DNA of 64,000 nucleotides from Pseudomonas laurentiana (GTDB lineage: Bacteria; Pseudomonadota; Gammaproteobacteria; Pseudomonadales; Pseudomonadaceae): positions 173,562 through 237,561 of the forward strand of contig NZ_BMQU01000007.1 in assembly GCF_014648275.1 (NCBI RefSeq), written 5' to 3'. The notes under the pieces are model-generated. The model was given only the letters and a program-made list of their open reading frames with translations, was not told the origin of the DNA and searched no databases. This document shows positions 19,886 through 28,389 of this stretch, piece by piece. The position numbers and the translations under genes are program-made. Positions within the stretch are counted from its first letter, which is position 1. Each line of letters starts with the position of its first letter.

Positions 19886-20313
19886 GTTCTACCTCATGAC
19901 TTGCGAAAAGCACGTTAGTTATAGACCCGCGGCGCCAATAGCGAAGCCGCTGGGTAAAATTCAAGAATGATGGGTAACCCATCACCCGAAACGCTCGCCC
20001 TACAGGCAAACGCCGTGCGAGCCCGACAAACACCGAGCCCGACAAAAAGTAAAGAGCTACCGGCGAAAACCGCGCCGGCCTACCCTGGCGTCATGGGCAT
20101 GCCCACTGACAAGCCTAGCAAAGGGTACCGAAGTGTGCGGACCACTGATAAGCACCCTTCGGCGCGCATTCTAGCGTGCTGTGGGAAAAAACAAAGTGTC
20201 TAAATATCCTTCATCGCTGTAAGCCTTGAGCTTTAGGGCAAACGATCTCTGGCAGTAGCTGTGCAAGTATTTGAGGAAACCGTTTGCGTGTAATTTCCCG
20301 CTCAAATCGCAGG
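19886..20313. other. sutA upstream region with possible long leader
   Basis: About 430 bases with no supported gene. A 13-base direct repeat starts at 20018 and 20034 (CGAGCCCGACAAA, period 16). A reverse-strand promoter-like pair, TTTGTT (20190-20195) and TAGAAT (20168-20173) spaced 16, would start transcription near 20160 and give sutA an untranslated leader of about 275 bases. I see no clear riboswitch or small ORF in it. Confidence 0.35.
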
Positions 20314-20346
20314 CAAAAAAATGCCCGGCGAACCGGGCAGATTTTT
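20314..20346 (-). terminator. amtB terminator
   Basis: TGCCCGG (20322-20328) and CCGGGCA (20333-20339) enclose a CGAA loop; reading leftward, seven T follow. It sits 10 bases after the amtB stop. Confidence 0.8.
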
Positions 20347-20355
20347 TCGTGGCGA

Positions 20356-21687
20356 TTACAGCGCGTAACCACGCTCGTTGTGCTGAGCCAGGTCGAGGCC
20401 GACCGACTCTTCTTCTTCGTTGACCCGCAGCCCCATGATCAGGTCCAGAACCTTGAGGATCACGTAGGTGGCGATTGCAGTGTAAATAACCGTGAAGCCT
20501 ACGCCCTTGGCCTGAATCCAGACTTGTGCGGCGATGTCCTCGACGGTGCCGAAACCACCCAGGGAGGGCGCGGCAAACACACCAGTCAGGAGCGCGCCGA
20601 CAATACCGCCGATGCCGTGTACACCGAAGGCATCCAGCGAGTCGTCATAACCCAGTTTGCGCTTGAGGCTGGTGGCGCAGAAGAAGCAGATCACCGAAGC
20701 AACCAGACCGATCACCAGCGCCCCCATCGGGCCTACGGTACCTGCGGCAGGGGTAATGGCTACCAAGCCTGCAACCACGCCCGAAGCGATACCCAGGGCG
20801 CTTGGTTTACCGTGCGTCAGCCACTCGGAAAGCATCCAGCCCAGCGCAGCGGCGGCAGTGGCAATCTGGGTGACCAGCATGGCCATACCGGCGGTGCCGT
20901 TGGCGGCGGCCGCAGAACCGGCGTTGAAGCCAAACCAGCCGACCCAGAGCATGGCCGCACCCATCAGGGTGTAACCCAGGTTATGGGGCGCCATTGGGGT
21001 GATCGGGAAGCCTTTACGCTTGCCCAAGACCAGGCACGCCACCAAGCCCGCGATACCAGCGTTGATATGCACCACGGTGCCGCCCGCGAAGTCCAGTACG
21101 CCCCAATCCCACAACAGGCCGCCGTTGCCGCTCCAGACCATGTGGGCAATCGGTGCGTAGACCACGGTGAACCAGATAGCCATGAAGATCAGCATGGCCG
21201 AGAACTTCATACGCTCGGCAAAGGCACCGACAATCAGTGCGGGGGTAATGATCGCGAAGGTCATCTGGAAGGTGATGAACACGGATTCCGGGAACAAGGC
21301 CGTCGCAGAGGTCATGCTGGAAGGCGTCACACCGGCGAGAAACGCCTTGGACATGCCGCCGACGAATGAATGGAAGTTGACTACGCCTTGTTCCATACCG
21401 GTGGTATCGAACGCCATGCTATAGCCATAAACGACCCAGAGAATACTGATCAGGCCAGTGATCGCAAAGCACTGCATCATCACCGACAGTACGTTCTTGG
21501 ACCGCACCATGCCGCCGTAAAACAGCGCCAGGCCGGGGATGGTCATGAACAGCACCAAAGCTGTAGAGGTCAACATCCAGGCGGTATCGCCAGAGTTGAG
21601 CGCAGGTGCTGCGTCCTCTGCCAGGGCGAGGCCAGGCATTATGAGGGACAAAAGGGCTCCTAGCCCTGCGAACTGACGCAGAGTCAT
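20356..21687 (-). CDS. amtB: Ammonium transporter AmtB
   Basis: 443 residues with a signal peptide (GLALAEDAAPA) and 11 transmembrane segments. Family signatures include GLALFYGGMVRSKNVLSVMMQ and the DFAGGTVVHINAGIAGL segment with the first pore histidine. It imports ammonium under nitrogen limitation and is blocked by the deuridylylated P-II protein GlnK. It lies 41 bases after glnK in the same operon, transcribed leftward. Confidence 0.96.
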   Translation of the reverse strand: MTLRQFAGLGALLSLIMPGLALAEDAAPALNSGDTAWMLTSTALVLFMTIPGLALFYGGMVRSKNVLSVMMQCFAITGLISILWVVYGYSMAFDTTGMEQGVVNFHSFVGGMSKAFLAGVTPSSMTSATALFPESVFITFQMTFAIITPALIVGAFAERMKFSAMLIFMAIWFTVVYAPIAHMVWSGNGGLLWDWGVLDFAGGTVVHINAGIAGLVACLVLGKRKGFPITPMAPHNLGYTLMGAAMLWVGWFGFNAGSAAAANGTAGMAMLVTQIATAAAALGWMLSEWLTHGKPSALGIASGVVAGLVAITPAAGTVGPMGALVIGLVASVICFFCATSLKRKLGYDDSLDAFGVHGIGGIVGALLTGVFAAPSLGGFGTVEDIAAQVWIQAKGVGFTVIYTAIATYVILKVLDLIMGLRVNEEEESVGLDLAQHNERGYAL

Positions 21688-21728
21688 GATGTTATCTCCT
21701 GGGGCGTTGGGTTTGGGGCGGCTTTTTG

Positions 21729-22193
<465 letters not shown>

Positions 22194-22273
22194 TTACGAA
22201 ACACGTCCTTCGCTCCGTTTGCGCACTGCATCGTCACAGCGGCAGCATCGGTGCATGGGTCACGTTGGTCTAA

Positions 22274-22288
22274 GCAGAAACCTTGCCA
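22274..22288 (-). promoter_or_regulatory. sigma-54 promoter of glnK-amtB
   Basis: On the reverse strand, TGGCAAGGTTTCTGC matches the -24/-12 consensus (TGGCAC-N5-TTGC), including the GG and GC with 10 bases between. Start of transcription would be near 22262, leaving a leader of about 195 bases before glnK. NtrC and sigma-54 control of glnK-amtB is well known in Pseudomonas. Confidence 0.7.
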
Positions 22289-22363
22289 TGTCCGACAAAT
22301 TCACCAATTACAAAGACTTACGGCAATCCGGTCAGTTTGGCCATTCGCCAGCAAGGTACGGAC

Positions 22364-22378
22364 GCACAACTACGGTGC
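22364..22378. promoter_or_regulatory. NtrC-like binding site
   Basis: GCAC (22364-22367) and GTGC (22375-22378) are separated by 7 bases, the core of the NtrC consensus. The centre lies about 110 bases upstream of the predicted start site, a normal enhancer distance. A second, more degenerate palindrome (TTGCGC / GCGCAA, 22386-22403) follows and may be the partner site. Confidence 0.55.
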
Positions 22379-22434
22379 GCGGCATTGCGCCGCGATGCGC
22401 AAAAAGTGTGCAATGCGAGCCCGGTTTCCTTGCG

Positions 22435-22443
22435 TGATACACT
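22435..22443 (+). promoter_or_regulatory. extended -10 element for ubiK
   Basis: TGATACACT, an extended -10, lies 33 bases before the ubiK ATG. No convincing -35 at 17 bases. Confidence 0.3.
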
Positions 22444-22475
22444 GCGGGCCTTGTGGAATTTTCTGGATACTGCCC

Positions 22476-22751
22476 ATGCTCGCGCCCAAAGCCTTTCTCG
22501 ATGCCCTGAGCGACCAGGCCTCGCGCCTTTTCAGCAGCGATACTTCGCAACCTCGCAGCGAACTGGAAAGCCAGTTCAAGGCTCTGCTGCAAAGCGGTTT
22601 CAGCAAGCTTGAGCTGGTCAGCCGCGAAGAGTTCGACAGCCAGATGGTGGTACTGGCCCGCACCCGCGCCCGCCTGGAGGCGCTGGAGGCCAAAGTGCTG
22701 GAACTGGAAGCGCGGATGACACCGCCGGTAGAAACGGCTTCCGAGCAGTAA
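22476..22751 (+). CDS. ubiK: Ubiquinone biosynthesis accessory factor UbiK (YqiC/BMFP)
   Basis: 91 residues. An N-terminal amphipathic segment (FLDALSDQASRLF), FKALLQSGFSKLELVSREEFD and a C-terminal coiled coil (RTRARLEALEAKVLELEARM) define the BMFP/UbiK family, which assists the soluble Ubi enzymes with UbiJ. The start at 22476 matches homologues. In other Pseudomonas comM follows directly; here a 5.5-kb cassette lies between. Confidence 0.88.
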   Translation: MLAPKAFLDALSDQASRLFSSDTSQPRSELESQFKALLQSGFSKLELVSREEFDSQMVVLARTRARLEALEAKVLELEARMTPPVETASEQ

Positions 22752-22795
22752 TCACCCACACGCAGCGGCTGATACCGAGCGAACTGCGTGGGACG

Positions 22796-22876
22796 AGGGA
22801 ACAAGACTTGCCTGCGATAGTACCTACGCGAGGCGCATTAAGTACGCAGTGCCTGCGCTGACCAGCCTTGTTCCCT
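22796..22876. repeat. inverted repeat between convergent genes
   Basis: AGGGAACAAG (22796-22805) and CTTGTTCCCT (22867-22876) are perfect arms, extended to ~14 bp by GGAC/GTCC with a one-base bulge, around a 61-base interior that can itself fold. It resembles a REP pair between the convergent ubiK and NTF2-like genes and may also end transcription. Confidence 0.5.
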
Positions 22877-22882
22877 GTCCGG

Positions 22883-23368
22883 TTACCAGCCCAACTGCTT
22901 GTTGAAGGACAACGCATCATAGTAATCATGCTGCGTCGCAATCTTGCCGTCCTTCAGGCGGATAAAGCTGACCCCTTTAAAGCTCAACGGCTTGTTGGTC
23001 GCAGGGGTCTCAGGTGCCCAGGCACCGGTGTTGTGGCCGTCGAACTGCCATTCAAAAGCAATGTTGTCGCCCTCAATGATGGGCTGACCCACCATTTGCC
23101 ACTTCAAATCAGGCACCGCATCGATAAACAGCTTGATGACTTTGTCCCTGGCCGTCTCCCTACCGACCTGAGGGATCCCAACGGACGCGTCCAGAAACTC
23201 CCCATTTTCGGCAAAGTATTGCGCCGCCGCGTCAGGGTCGTGTTTGTTCCACGCACTCATGTACGCGTTGACGATGCTCAGGGTGTTCTGTTTTTCCGCC
23301 GCAATCGACAACTGGGCGAACAAGAGAACGGTCAGGAAGCTAATCAGACGTATCGATAGTCGACGCAT
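22883..23368 (-). CDS. Exported SnoaL/NTF2-like protein
   Basis: 161 residues. Signal peptide to about residue 23 (LISFLTVLLFAQLSIAAE), then a cone-shaped NTF2-like fold: IVNAYMSAWNKHDPDAAAQYFAENGEF, VIKLFIDAVPDLKWQMVG, IAFEWQFDGHNTGAW, FIRLKDGKIATQHDYYD. SnoaL-type proteins bind or isomerise small molecules, but no catalytic pair can be assigned. It is leftward, about 80 bases beyond the Cache-GntR pair, and could share their transcript. Confidence 0.75.
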   Translation of the reverse strand: MRRLSIRLISFLTVLLFAQLSIAAEKQNTLSIVNAYMSAWNKHDPDAAAQYFAENGEFLDASVGIPQVGRETARDKVIKLFIDAVPDLKWQMVGQPIIEGDNIAFEWQFDGHNTGAWAPETPATNKPLSFKGVSFIRLKDGKIATQHDYYDALSFNKQLGW

Positions 23369-23446
23369 GGTATTTCCTCTTCGTTTGTTGCTGTTGTGGT
23401 AGAGACGGAAACAGGTAGCCGTGGCGACAGCGACGTACGCCAGGGC

Positions 23447-24172
23447 TTATCGCGGAACCGGCAGCTCAACCAATGACCACTCGATCGATAACGGTTTGAG
23501 CTTGTGCACGCGGGCGGCAGCAGGGCGACTGGCGATGTTCCCCACGAACCAGTTGGCCGAATTGGCTGCAACGATTCGACCTTCACCGTTGATGATGAAT
23601 GCCTCGTTTTTCATCCGTAGCAGGCACCGGGTGAGCAGTTGATCGAACTCATGCAAGGCGATATCCGCTGCGGCAACGCCGACAAAATGCCCCTTGGCAA
23701 AAATCGGTACAGAAAACGCCAGTATGTAAAGCTCTGTCCCGTAGAGGTCCACGAACGGTCCTTCCACCGACGCTTCGCCCGTCAGTTTGGGACGCGTAAA
23801 CCAAGGCATGCCCTGATAATTGTAGAAACTCTCACTCTGGCGATTGAAGTTCAGCATCATCGGGGCGATTTTGCCGCTGGAGGGACGGTAGAACCATTCA
23901 AGAAACAGCTCTTGATCCGCGAGTTCGCCCGGCTCTAGCACCACACCCGTCCCGTGGATGTAGTTGTCGTTTGCCAACAGTCGCGCTTCAATGGTGGCCT
24001 GAAGGAAAGCGAGGTCTTTGGACGTCGGCTTTCTGCCTTCGGCATCCAACGCCTCCCACACGGTCACCACCTCTGCGGCCAGTGTGTTGAGTTGCTCGAA
24101 CAGCGTGCTGAGGACTGCTTCCAGTCGCTGGGTGCACTGATGAAGCTCGTCGGTTTGTTCTACGGTGATCAT
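23447..24172 (-). CDS. Soluble Cache/PDC-type sensor protein
   Basis: 241 residues without signal peptide or membrane helix. After a helical N-terminus (LHQCTQRLEAVLSTLFEQL), it contains a Cache-like module: LAFLQATIEARLLAN, GTGVVLEPGELADQELFLEWFYR, SFYNYQGMPWFTRPKLTGEASVEGPFVD, then LAFSVPIFAKGHFVGVAAADIALHEFDQLL. Cache domains normally sit outside the membrane in receptors; here there is no output domain. Its ATG overlaps the stop of the GntR gene by four bases, so the two are translationally coupled and may act together. Confidence 0.65.
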   Translation of the reverse strand: MITVEQTDELHQCTQRLEAVLSTLFEQLNTLAAEVVTVWEALDAEGRKPTSKDLAFLQATIEARLLANDNYIHGTGVVLEPGELADQELFLEWFYRPSSGKIAPMMLNFNRQSESFYNYQGMPWFTRPKLTGEASVEGPFVDLYGTELYILAFSVPIFAKGHFVGVAAADIALHEFDQLLTRCLLRMKNEAFIINGEGRIVAANSANWFVGNIASRPAAARVHKLKPLSIEWSLVELPVPR

Positions 24173-24924
24173 GGTGATGTAGCCTCTTGCAGCCCCAGCA
24201 GGGCGAAACGCAAATCCATCAGACGCTTTATGCCTTCTTTGACGTGGGCTTCTGTCAGGGCACTGGCCAGGTTCGATTCCCCGGCCATCACGGCCTGCAG
24301 AATCGCCCGGTGCTCAGCAATGACCGTGCTCTTTTGAACATCCGTCATGGCTATCCATAGCAGTTCGCCTATTTGGGATTGCAGACGCATTTCTGCATGC
24401 GTCAAGCGCACCGACTGCGCGGCAACCGCAACCTCGATATGGAACCGTGCATCCGCCCGTCGAAGCTCACGTCGGGTCGTGGCCTCCTGGAGTGCCGTCA
24501 CGAAATGCTCCAGCCTTTGATGCTGGGCACTGGAAGATCGACTCGCCGCCAAACCCGCAGCCGTAGCTGAAATAGCGATCTGCTCGTCACACAAGTCGCG
24601 AAGCTCCAGTGAGCTCATTGCCGTCAGCCTGGCCTTGAGGAAGTCCTCGGAAACCTCCACGGGTGCACAGACAAAACTGCCGCCGTTTCTGCCGCGCTTT
24701 GTTGCGACAACACCCCGCTGACGCAAAATGGCCAACGCATCGCGCAATGTCACGGTCGCCACGCCAAAGCGCGTCGCCAGCTCATTTTCACTGGGTAACT
24801 GCTCACCCTCGCCAATCAGCCCCAGCTCAATGACCTCGATCAATCGGCGAGCCACTTCCTCGGGTTTGCCTTCCTGGCTGACCTGCAGCAGGGATAGGCG
24901 GTTCACTTTATTCAGTTGAGTCAT
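24169..24924 (-). CDS. GntR/FadR-family transcriptional regulator
   Basis: 251 residues. The N-terminal winged helix-turn-helix (LPSENELATRFGVATVTLRDALAILRQRGVV) is GntR-like; the C-terminal all-helical domain (RDLCDEQIAISATAAGLAA, FHIEVAVAAQSVRL, HRAILQAV) is FCD/FadR type, usually binding an organic acid with a metal. It is divergent from the aldehyde dehydrogenase gene, and the shared intergenic region holds two inverted repeats, so it probably controls that gene. Confidence 0.85.
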   Translation of the reverse strand: MTQLNKVNRLSLLQVSQEGKPEEVARRLIEVIELGLIGEGEQLPSENELATRFGVATVTLRDALAILRQRGVVATKRGRNGGSFVCAPVEVSEDFLKARLTAMSSLELRDLCDEQIAISATAAGLAASRSSSAQHQRLEHFVTALQEATTRRELRRADARFHIEVAVAAQSVRLTHAEMRLQSQIGELLWIAMTDVQKSTVIAEHRAILQAVMAGESNLASALTEAHVKEGIKRLMDLRFALLGLQEATSP

Positions 24925-24940
24925 CTACTCGCCGTTAAAA

Positions 24941-24969
24941 ATATGGAACTAGATTTCTTTTATCCATAT
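24941..24969. promoter_or_regulatory. inverted repeat next to the GntR start, possible operator
   Basis: ATATGGA (24941-24947) and TCCATAT (24963-24969) flank 15 bases. Another ATATGG lies at 25076-25081. AT-rich and close to the regulator start, it may be an autoregulatory site. Confidence 0.35.
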
Positions 24970-25023
24970 CTGCTCAAAAACTCAACAGAAATGCACGAGC
25001 CAAACAAAAACCAGTCGCGCAAA

Positions 25024-25047
25024 TGTCGTTTTTTGGCAAAAACGACA
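25024..25047. promoter_or_regulatory. perfect palindrome upstream of the aldehyde dehydrogenase gene
   Basis: TGTCGTTTTT (25024-25033) and AAAAACGACA (25038-25047) are perfect 10-bp arms around TGGC. It lies just ahead of a promoter-like pair TTGGCA (25054-25059) and TATGGT (25077-25082, spacing 17) and 122 bases before the ATG at 25169. A regulator binding site is likely; which protein binds is open. Confidence 0.5.
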
Positions 25048-25168
25048 CGTCAATTGGCAGACATAAATTCATAAGATATGGTTTTAAATGTTTAACAAGC
25101 AGCCCGGCTCCGCGACTCACCGATAGCGCTGAGGGGCAATTGGCATCGACACAGAGGAATGGCAGATC

Positions 25169-26662
25169 ATGACGAATCCAACGCTAAGCACATGGGAAAC
25201 CCGAGCGCGAGAACTGAAGATAGAAGGACGGGCCTTTATCGGTGGGGACTACACCCACGCGATCGAAGGCGGAACCTTTGACTGCCTGAGCCCGGTCGAC
25301 GGTCGGCTGCTGACCAAAGTCGCCAGTTGCACCGCCGCCGACGCCGACCATGCGGTCAGCGTTGCCCGCGCCACGTTCGATTCTGGCGTCTGGTCGCGCA
25401 TGGCGCCAGCGGACAGGAAACAGATCATGGTTCGCTTCGCCGACCTGCTGATGGCCAACGCCGACGAGTTGGCGCTGCTGGAAACCCTGGACATGGGCAA
25501 GCCAATCAGCGACTCACTGGCAGTCGATGTACCGCAAGCAGCGCAAGCGTTGAGCTGGAGCGGCGAAGCGATCGACAAAATCTACGACGAAGTGGCGGCA
25601 ACCCCCCATGATCAATTGGGCCTGGTAACGCGCGAACCCGTCGGTGTCGTGGTCGCCATCGTGCCGTGGAACTTCCCGCTGATGATGGCCTGCTGGAAGC
25701 TGGGCCCGGCGTTGTCCACCGGTAACTCGGTGATCCTCAAACCCTCGGAAAAATCACCGCTGACCGCCATTCGCATTGCCCAGCTGGCGATTGAAGCAGG
25801 TATTCCGGCAGGCGTGCTGAACGTATTGCCAGGCTTCGGCCACACCGTCGGCAAAGCGCTGGCCCTGCACATGGATGTGGACACACTGGTGTTCACCGGC
25901 TCAACCAAAATCGCCAAGCAACTGATGATCTACGCTGGCGAGTCCAACATGAAACGCGTCTGGCTTGAAGCTGGCGGCAAAAGCCCGAACATCGTCTTTG
26001 CCGATACCCCGGACCTGCAAGCCGCTGCCGAGTCTGCCGCCGGTGCCATCGCCTTCAACCAAGGCGAAGTCTGCACCGCCGGCTCACGCCTGCTGGTAGA
26101 GCGCTCGATCAAGGACGCCTTCCTGCCGCTGGTGATCGAGGCCCTCAAGTACTGGAAGCCAGGCAACCCACTGGACCCGGCGACCACTGTGGGCGCGCTG
26201 GTCGACACCCAGCAGATGAACACCGTGCTGTCCTACATCGAGTCGGGTCATACCGAGGGCGCCAAACTGGTGGCCGGCGGCAAGCGCATCCTGCAGGAAA
26301 CCGGTGGCACCTACGTTGAACCGACCATCTTCGACGGCGTCAGCAACGCCATGAAGATCGCTCAGGAAGAGATCTTTGGCCCGGTACTGTCGGTGATCGC
26401 CTTCGATAGCGTCGACGATGCCATCCGGATCGCCAATGACACCCCGTACGGCCTGGCAGCAGCCATCTGGACCGCCGATATCTCCAAGGCTCACCTGACC
26501 GCCAAGGCCTTGCGCGCGGGGAGTGTCTGGATCAACCAATACGACGGCGGTGACATGACCGCACCATTCGGCGGCTTCAAACAGTCGGGCAATGGCCGTG
26601 ACAAGTCGCTGCATGCCTTCGACAAGTACACCGAACTGAAGGCGACCTGGATCAAGTTGTAA
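25169..26662 (+). CDS. Aldehyde dehydrogenase, PuuC/KauB-like
   Basis: 497 residues, NAD(P)-dependent aldehyde dehydrogenase. The opening WETRARELKIEGRAFIGGDY and the body closely resemble gamma-glutamyl-gamma-aminobutyraldehyde dehydrogenases of Pseudomonas polyamine catabolism. Motifs: IVPWNFPLMM, VFTGSTKIAKQ (nucleotide site), LEAGGKSPN with the general-base Glu, and FNQGEVCTAGSRL with the catalytic Cys. The permease gene follows after 56 bases in the same direction. The substrate may be an aldehyde from an amine or amino alcohol taken up by that permease. Confidence 0.88.
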   Translation: MTNPTLSTWETRARELKIEGRAFIGGDYTHAIEGGTFDCLSPVDGRLLTKVASCTAADADHAVSVARATFDSGVWSRMAPADRKQIMVRFADLLMANADELALLETLDMGKPISDSLAVDVPQAAQALSWSGEAIDKIYDEVAATPHDQLGLVTREPVGVVVAIVPWNFPLMMACWKLGPALSTGNSVILKPSEKSPLTAIRIAQLAIEAGIPAGVLNVLPGFGHTVGKALALHMDVDTLVFTGSTKIAKQLMIYAGESNMKRVWLEAGGKSPNIVFADTPDLQAAAESAAGAIAFNQGEVCTAGSRLLVERSIKDAFLPLVIEALKYWKPGNPLDPATTVGALVDTQQMNTVLSYIESGHTEGAKLVAGGKRILQETGGTYVEPTIFDGVSNAMKIAQEEIFGPVLSVIAFDSVDDAIRIANDTPYGLAAAIWTADISKAHLTAKALRAGSVWINQYDGGDMTAPFGGFKQSGNGRDKSLHAFDKYTELKATWIKL

Positions 26663-26718
26663 GGCAGCACGACAACAGCAAAAAACAGCCGGCAGGACAC
26701 ACTTTTCAGGACAACAAC

Positions 26719-28197
26719 ATGAACAGCTCTGAATTTTCCATGGCTGATAGCGATGCCGCCCAGTTAAGGGCGCTTGGCTACACGTCCAACTTTGAAAGAA
26801 GCATGAGCCTCTGGGAAAACTTTGCCCTGGGCTTCACCTACCTCTCCCCGGTGGTCGGCGTCTATACGCTGTTCGGCCTGTGCTTGGCGGCGGGCGGGCC
26901 GCCAATGTTCTGGTCGTATTTACTGGTCGGTCTCGGGCAAATGCTGGTGTGCCTGATCTTCTGCGAGGTCGTTTCGCAATTCCCGATTTCCGGTGGTGTT
27001 TATCCGTGGGCGCGTCGTCTGGTGGGCAAGCGCTGGGCCTGGATGGTGGGCTGGATCTATTCCGTCTCACTGTGCGTGACCATTGCCGCCGTATCGCTGG
27101 GCGCAGGGCCCTACATTGCCGCCATGCTGGGCTTTGAGCCCAGCCCGGTGACCAACACCCTGATCGCACTGGCACTCACCGCAATGGCCACCGTATTGAA
27201 CCTGAGCGGGACCAGCCTGCTGGCGAAAGTCGCCATGTTCGGTTTCATCTGCGAACTGCTGGGCGCCATTGTCATCGGTGGTTACCTGTTGATCTTCGAG
27301 CGTCACCAACCGTTCTCGGTGCTGTTCAACACCTTCGACATCAGCATCGACGGCAGCTACTGGCCGGCATTCCTGACCGCGTCGCTGGCAGGCATGTTCC
27401 TTTACTACGGCTTCGAAGCGTGCGGTGACGTCGCGGAAGAAACACCGAACCCGAGCAAACGCATTCCCAAAGCCATGCGCATGACCATCTACATTGGTGG
27501 TGGCGCAGCGATTTTTGCGGCACTGGCACTGATTCTGGCGGTCCCGGACATCGCCAAGGTGCTCTCGGGCGATGACAAGGACCCGATGTCGACCATCATG
27601 GCCAATGCGTTCGGGCCAACCGGATGGCGCGTCGTGACTGCGGTCATCACCATTTCCTTCGTGTCGTGCGTACTGAGCTTGCAGGCTGCCGCCAGCCGCT
27701 TGCTCTACTCCTTTGCACGGGACGAAATGGTCATGGGCAGCAGTGTACTCAAGCGTCTTTCGCCGACAACACGTGTGCCAACGGCCGCACTGATCACCTG
27801 CGGCGTGATCCCGGCACTCATCGTCTGTGCAGGGTTCTTCCTGGAAAATGCCATCGCAATCATCGTCAGCTTCGCCGCTATCGGCATTTACCTGTCCTTC
27901 CAGATGATCGTGGGCGGGGCGCTGTTCGCGCGAATCCGCGGCTGGAAACCGGCAGGTCAGTTTACCCTGGGCGGTTGGGGCTGGATCGTGAACATCCTGG
28001 CGCTGATCTACGGCTTGCTGGCGGTCGCCAACATGTCCTGGCCACGCACCCCGGATGCGCCTTGGTACAGCAACTACGGCATCTTGCTGACCGCCGCCGT
28101 CGTGATCGTCTTCGGCTTGCTCTACATGACCCTGTTCAAGCCATACGACAAAGGCACGGCGCCGTTTGCCGATGCATGGGAGCTACACAAAAAGTAG
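26719..28197 (+). CDS. APC-superfamily amino acid/amine permease
   Basis: 492 residues, about 12 transmembrane helices, inner membrane. The motifs SLWENFALGFTYLSPVVGVYTLFG, FPISGGVYPWARRLVGKRWAWMVGW and FYYGFEACGDVAEET-like segment are typical of the amino acid-choline transporter (ACT) branch. It is downstream of the aldehyde dehydrogenase gene and is followed by a strong hairpin, so the two form an uptake-and-oxidation operon. Substrate not deducible; amines or their gamma-glutamyl derivatives are candidates. Confidence 0.85.
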   Translation: MNSSEFSMADSDAAQLRALGYTSNFERSMSLWENFALGFTYLSPVVGVYTLFGLCLAAGGPPMFWSYLLVGLGQMLVCLIFCEVVSQFPISGGVYPWARRLVGKRWAWMVGWIYSVSLCVTIAAVSLGAGPYIAAMLGFEPSPVTNTLIALALTAMATVLNLSGTSLLAKVAMFGFICELLGAIVIGGYLLIFERHQPFSVLFNTFDISIDGSYWPAFLTASLAGMFLYYGFEACGDVAEETPNPSKRIPKAMRMTIYIGGGAAIFAALALILAVPDIAKVLSGDDKDPMSTIMANAFGPTGWRVVTAVITISFVSCVLSLQAAASRLLYSFARDEMVMGSSVLKRLSPTTRVPTAALITCGVIPALIVCAGFFLENAIAIIVSFAAIGIYLSFQMIVGGALFARIRGWKPAGQFTLGGWGWIVNILALIYGLLAVANMSWPRTPDAPWYSNYGILLTAAVVIVFGLLYMTLFKPYDKGTAPFADAWELHKK

Positions 28198-28215
28198 TGC
28201 CTTGATGCGCTCAAA

Positions 28216-28256
28216 AACGAAGGCCTTGCAGCAGTGCACGGCCTTCGTTGTCTTTT
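28216..28256 (+). terminator. terminator after the permease gene
   Basis: AACGAAGGCC (28216-28225) and GGCCTTCGTT (28240-28249) pair around a 14-base loop, followed by GTCTTTT. Confidence 0.7.
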
Positions 28257-28389
28257 GGGGCCGGTATCAGCCATGGACCGCACCCTACGCCGCAATCTCC
28301 AGCATCACTCTGCCGACGGCATCCCCGCCCTGCACCACTATCCTTGCCTTAGCCGCAGGACGCGGCCCCGTACTGATCATGGAGCGAAC

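Noticed and set aside
22242-22257. alternative sigma-54 site near 22250
   Set aside because: It lacks the GG dinucleotide; the 22274-22288 match is clearly better.
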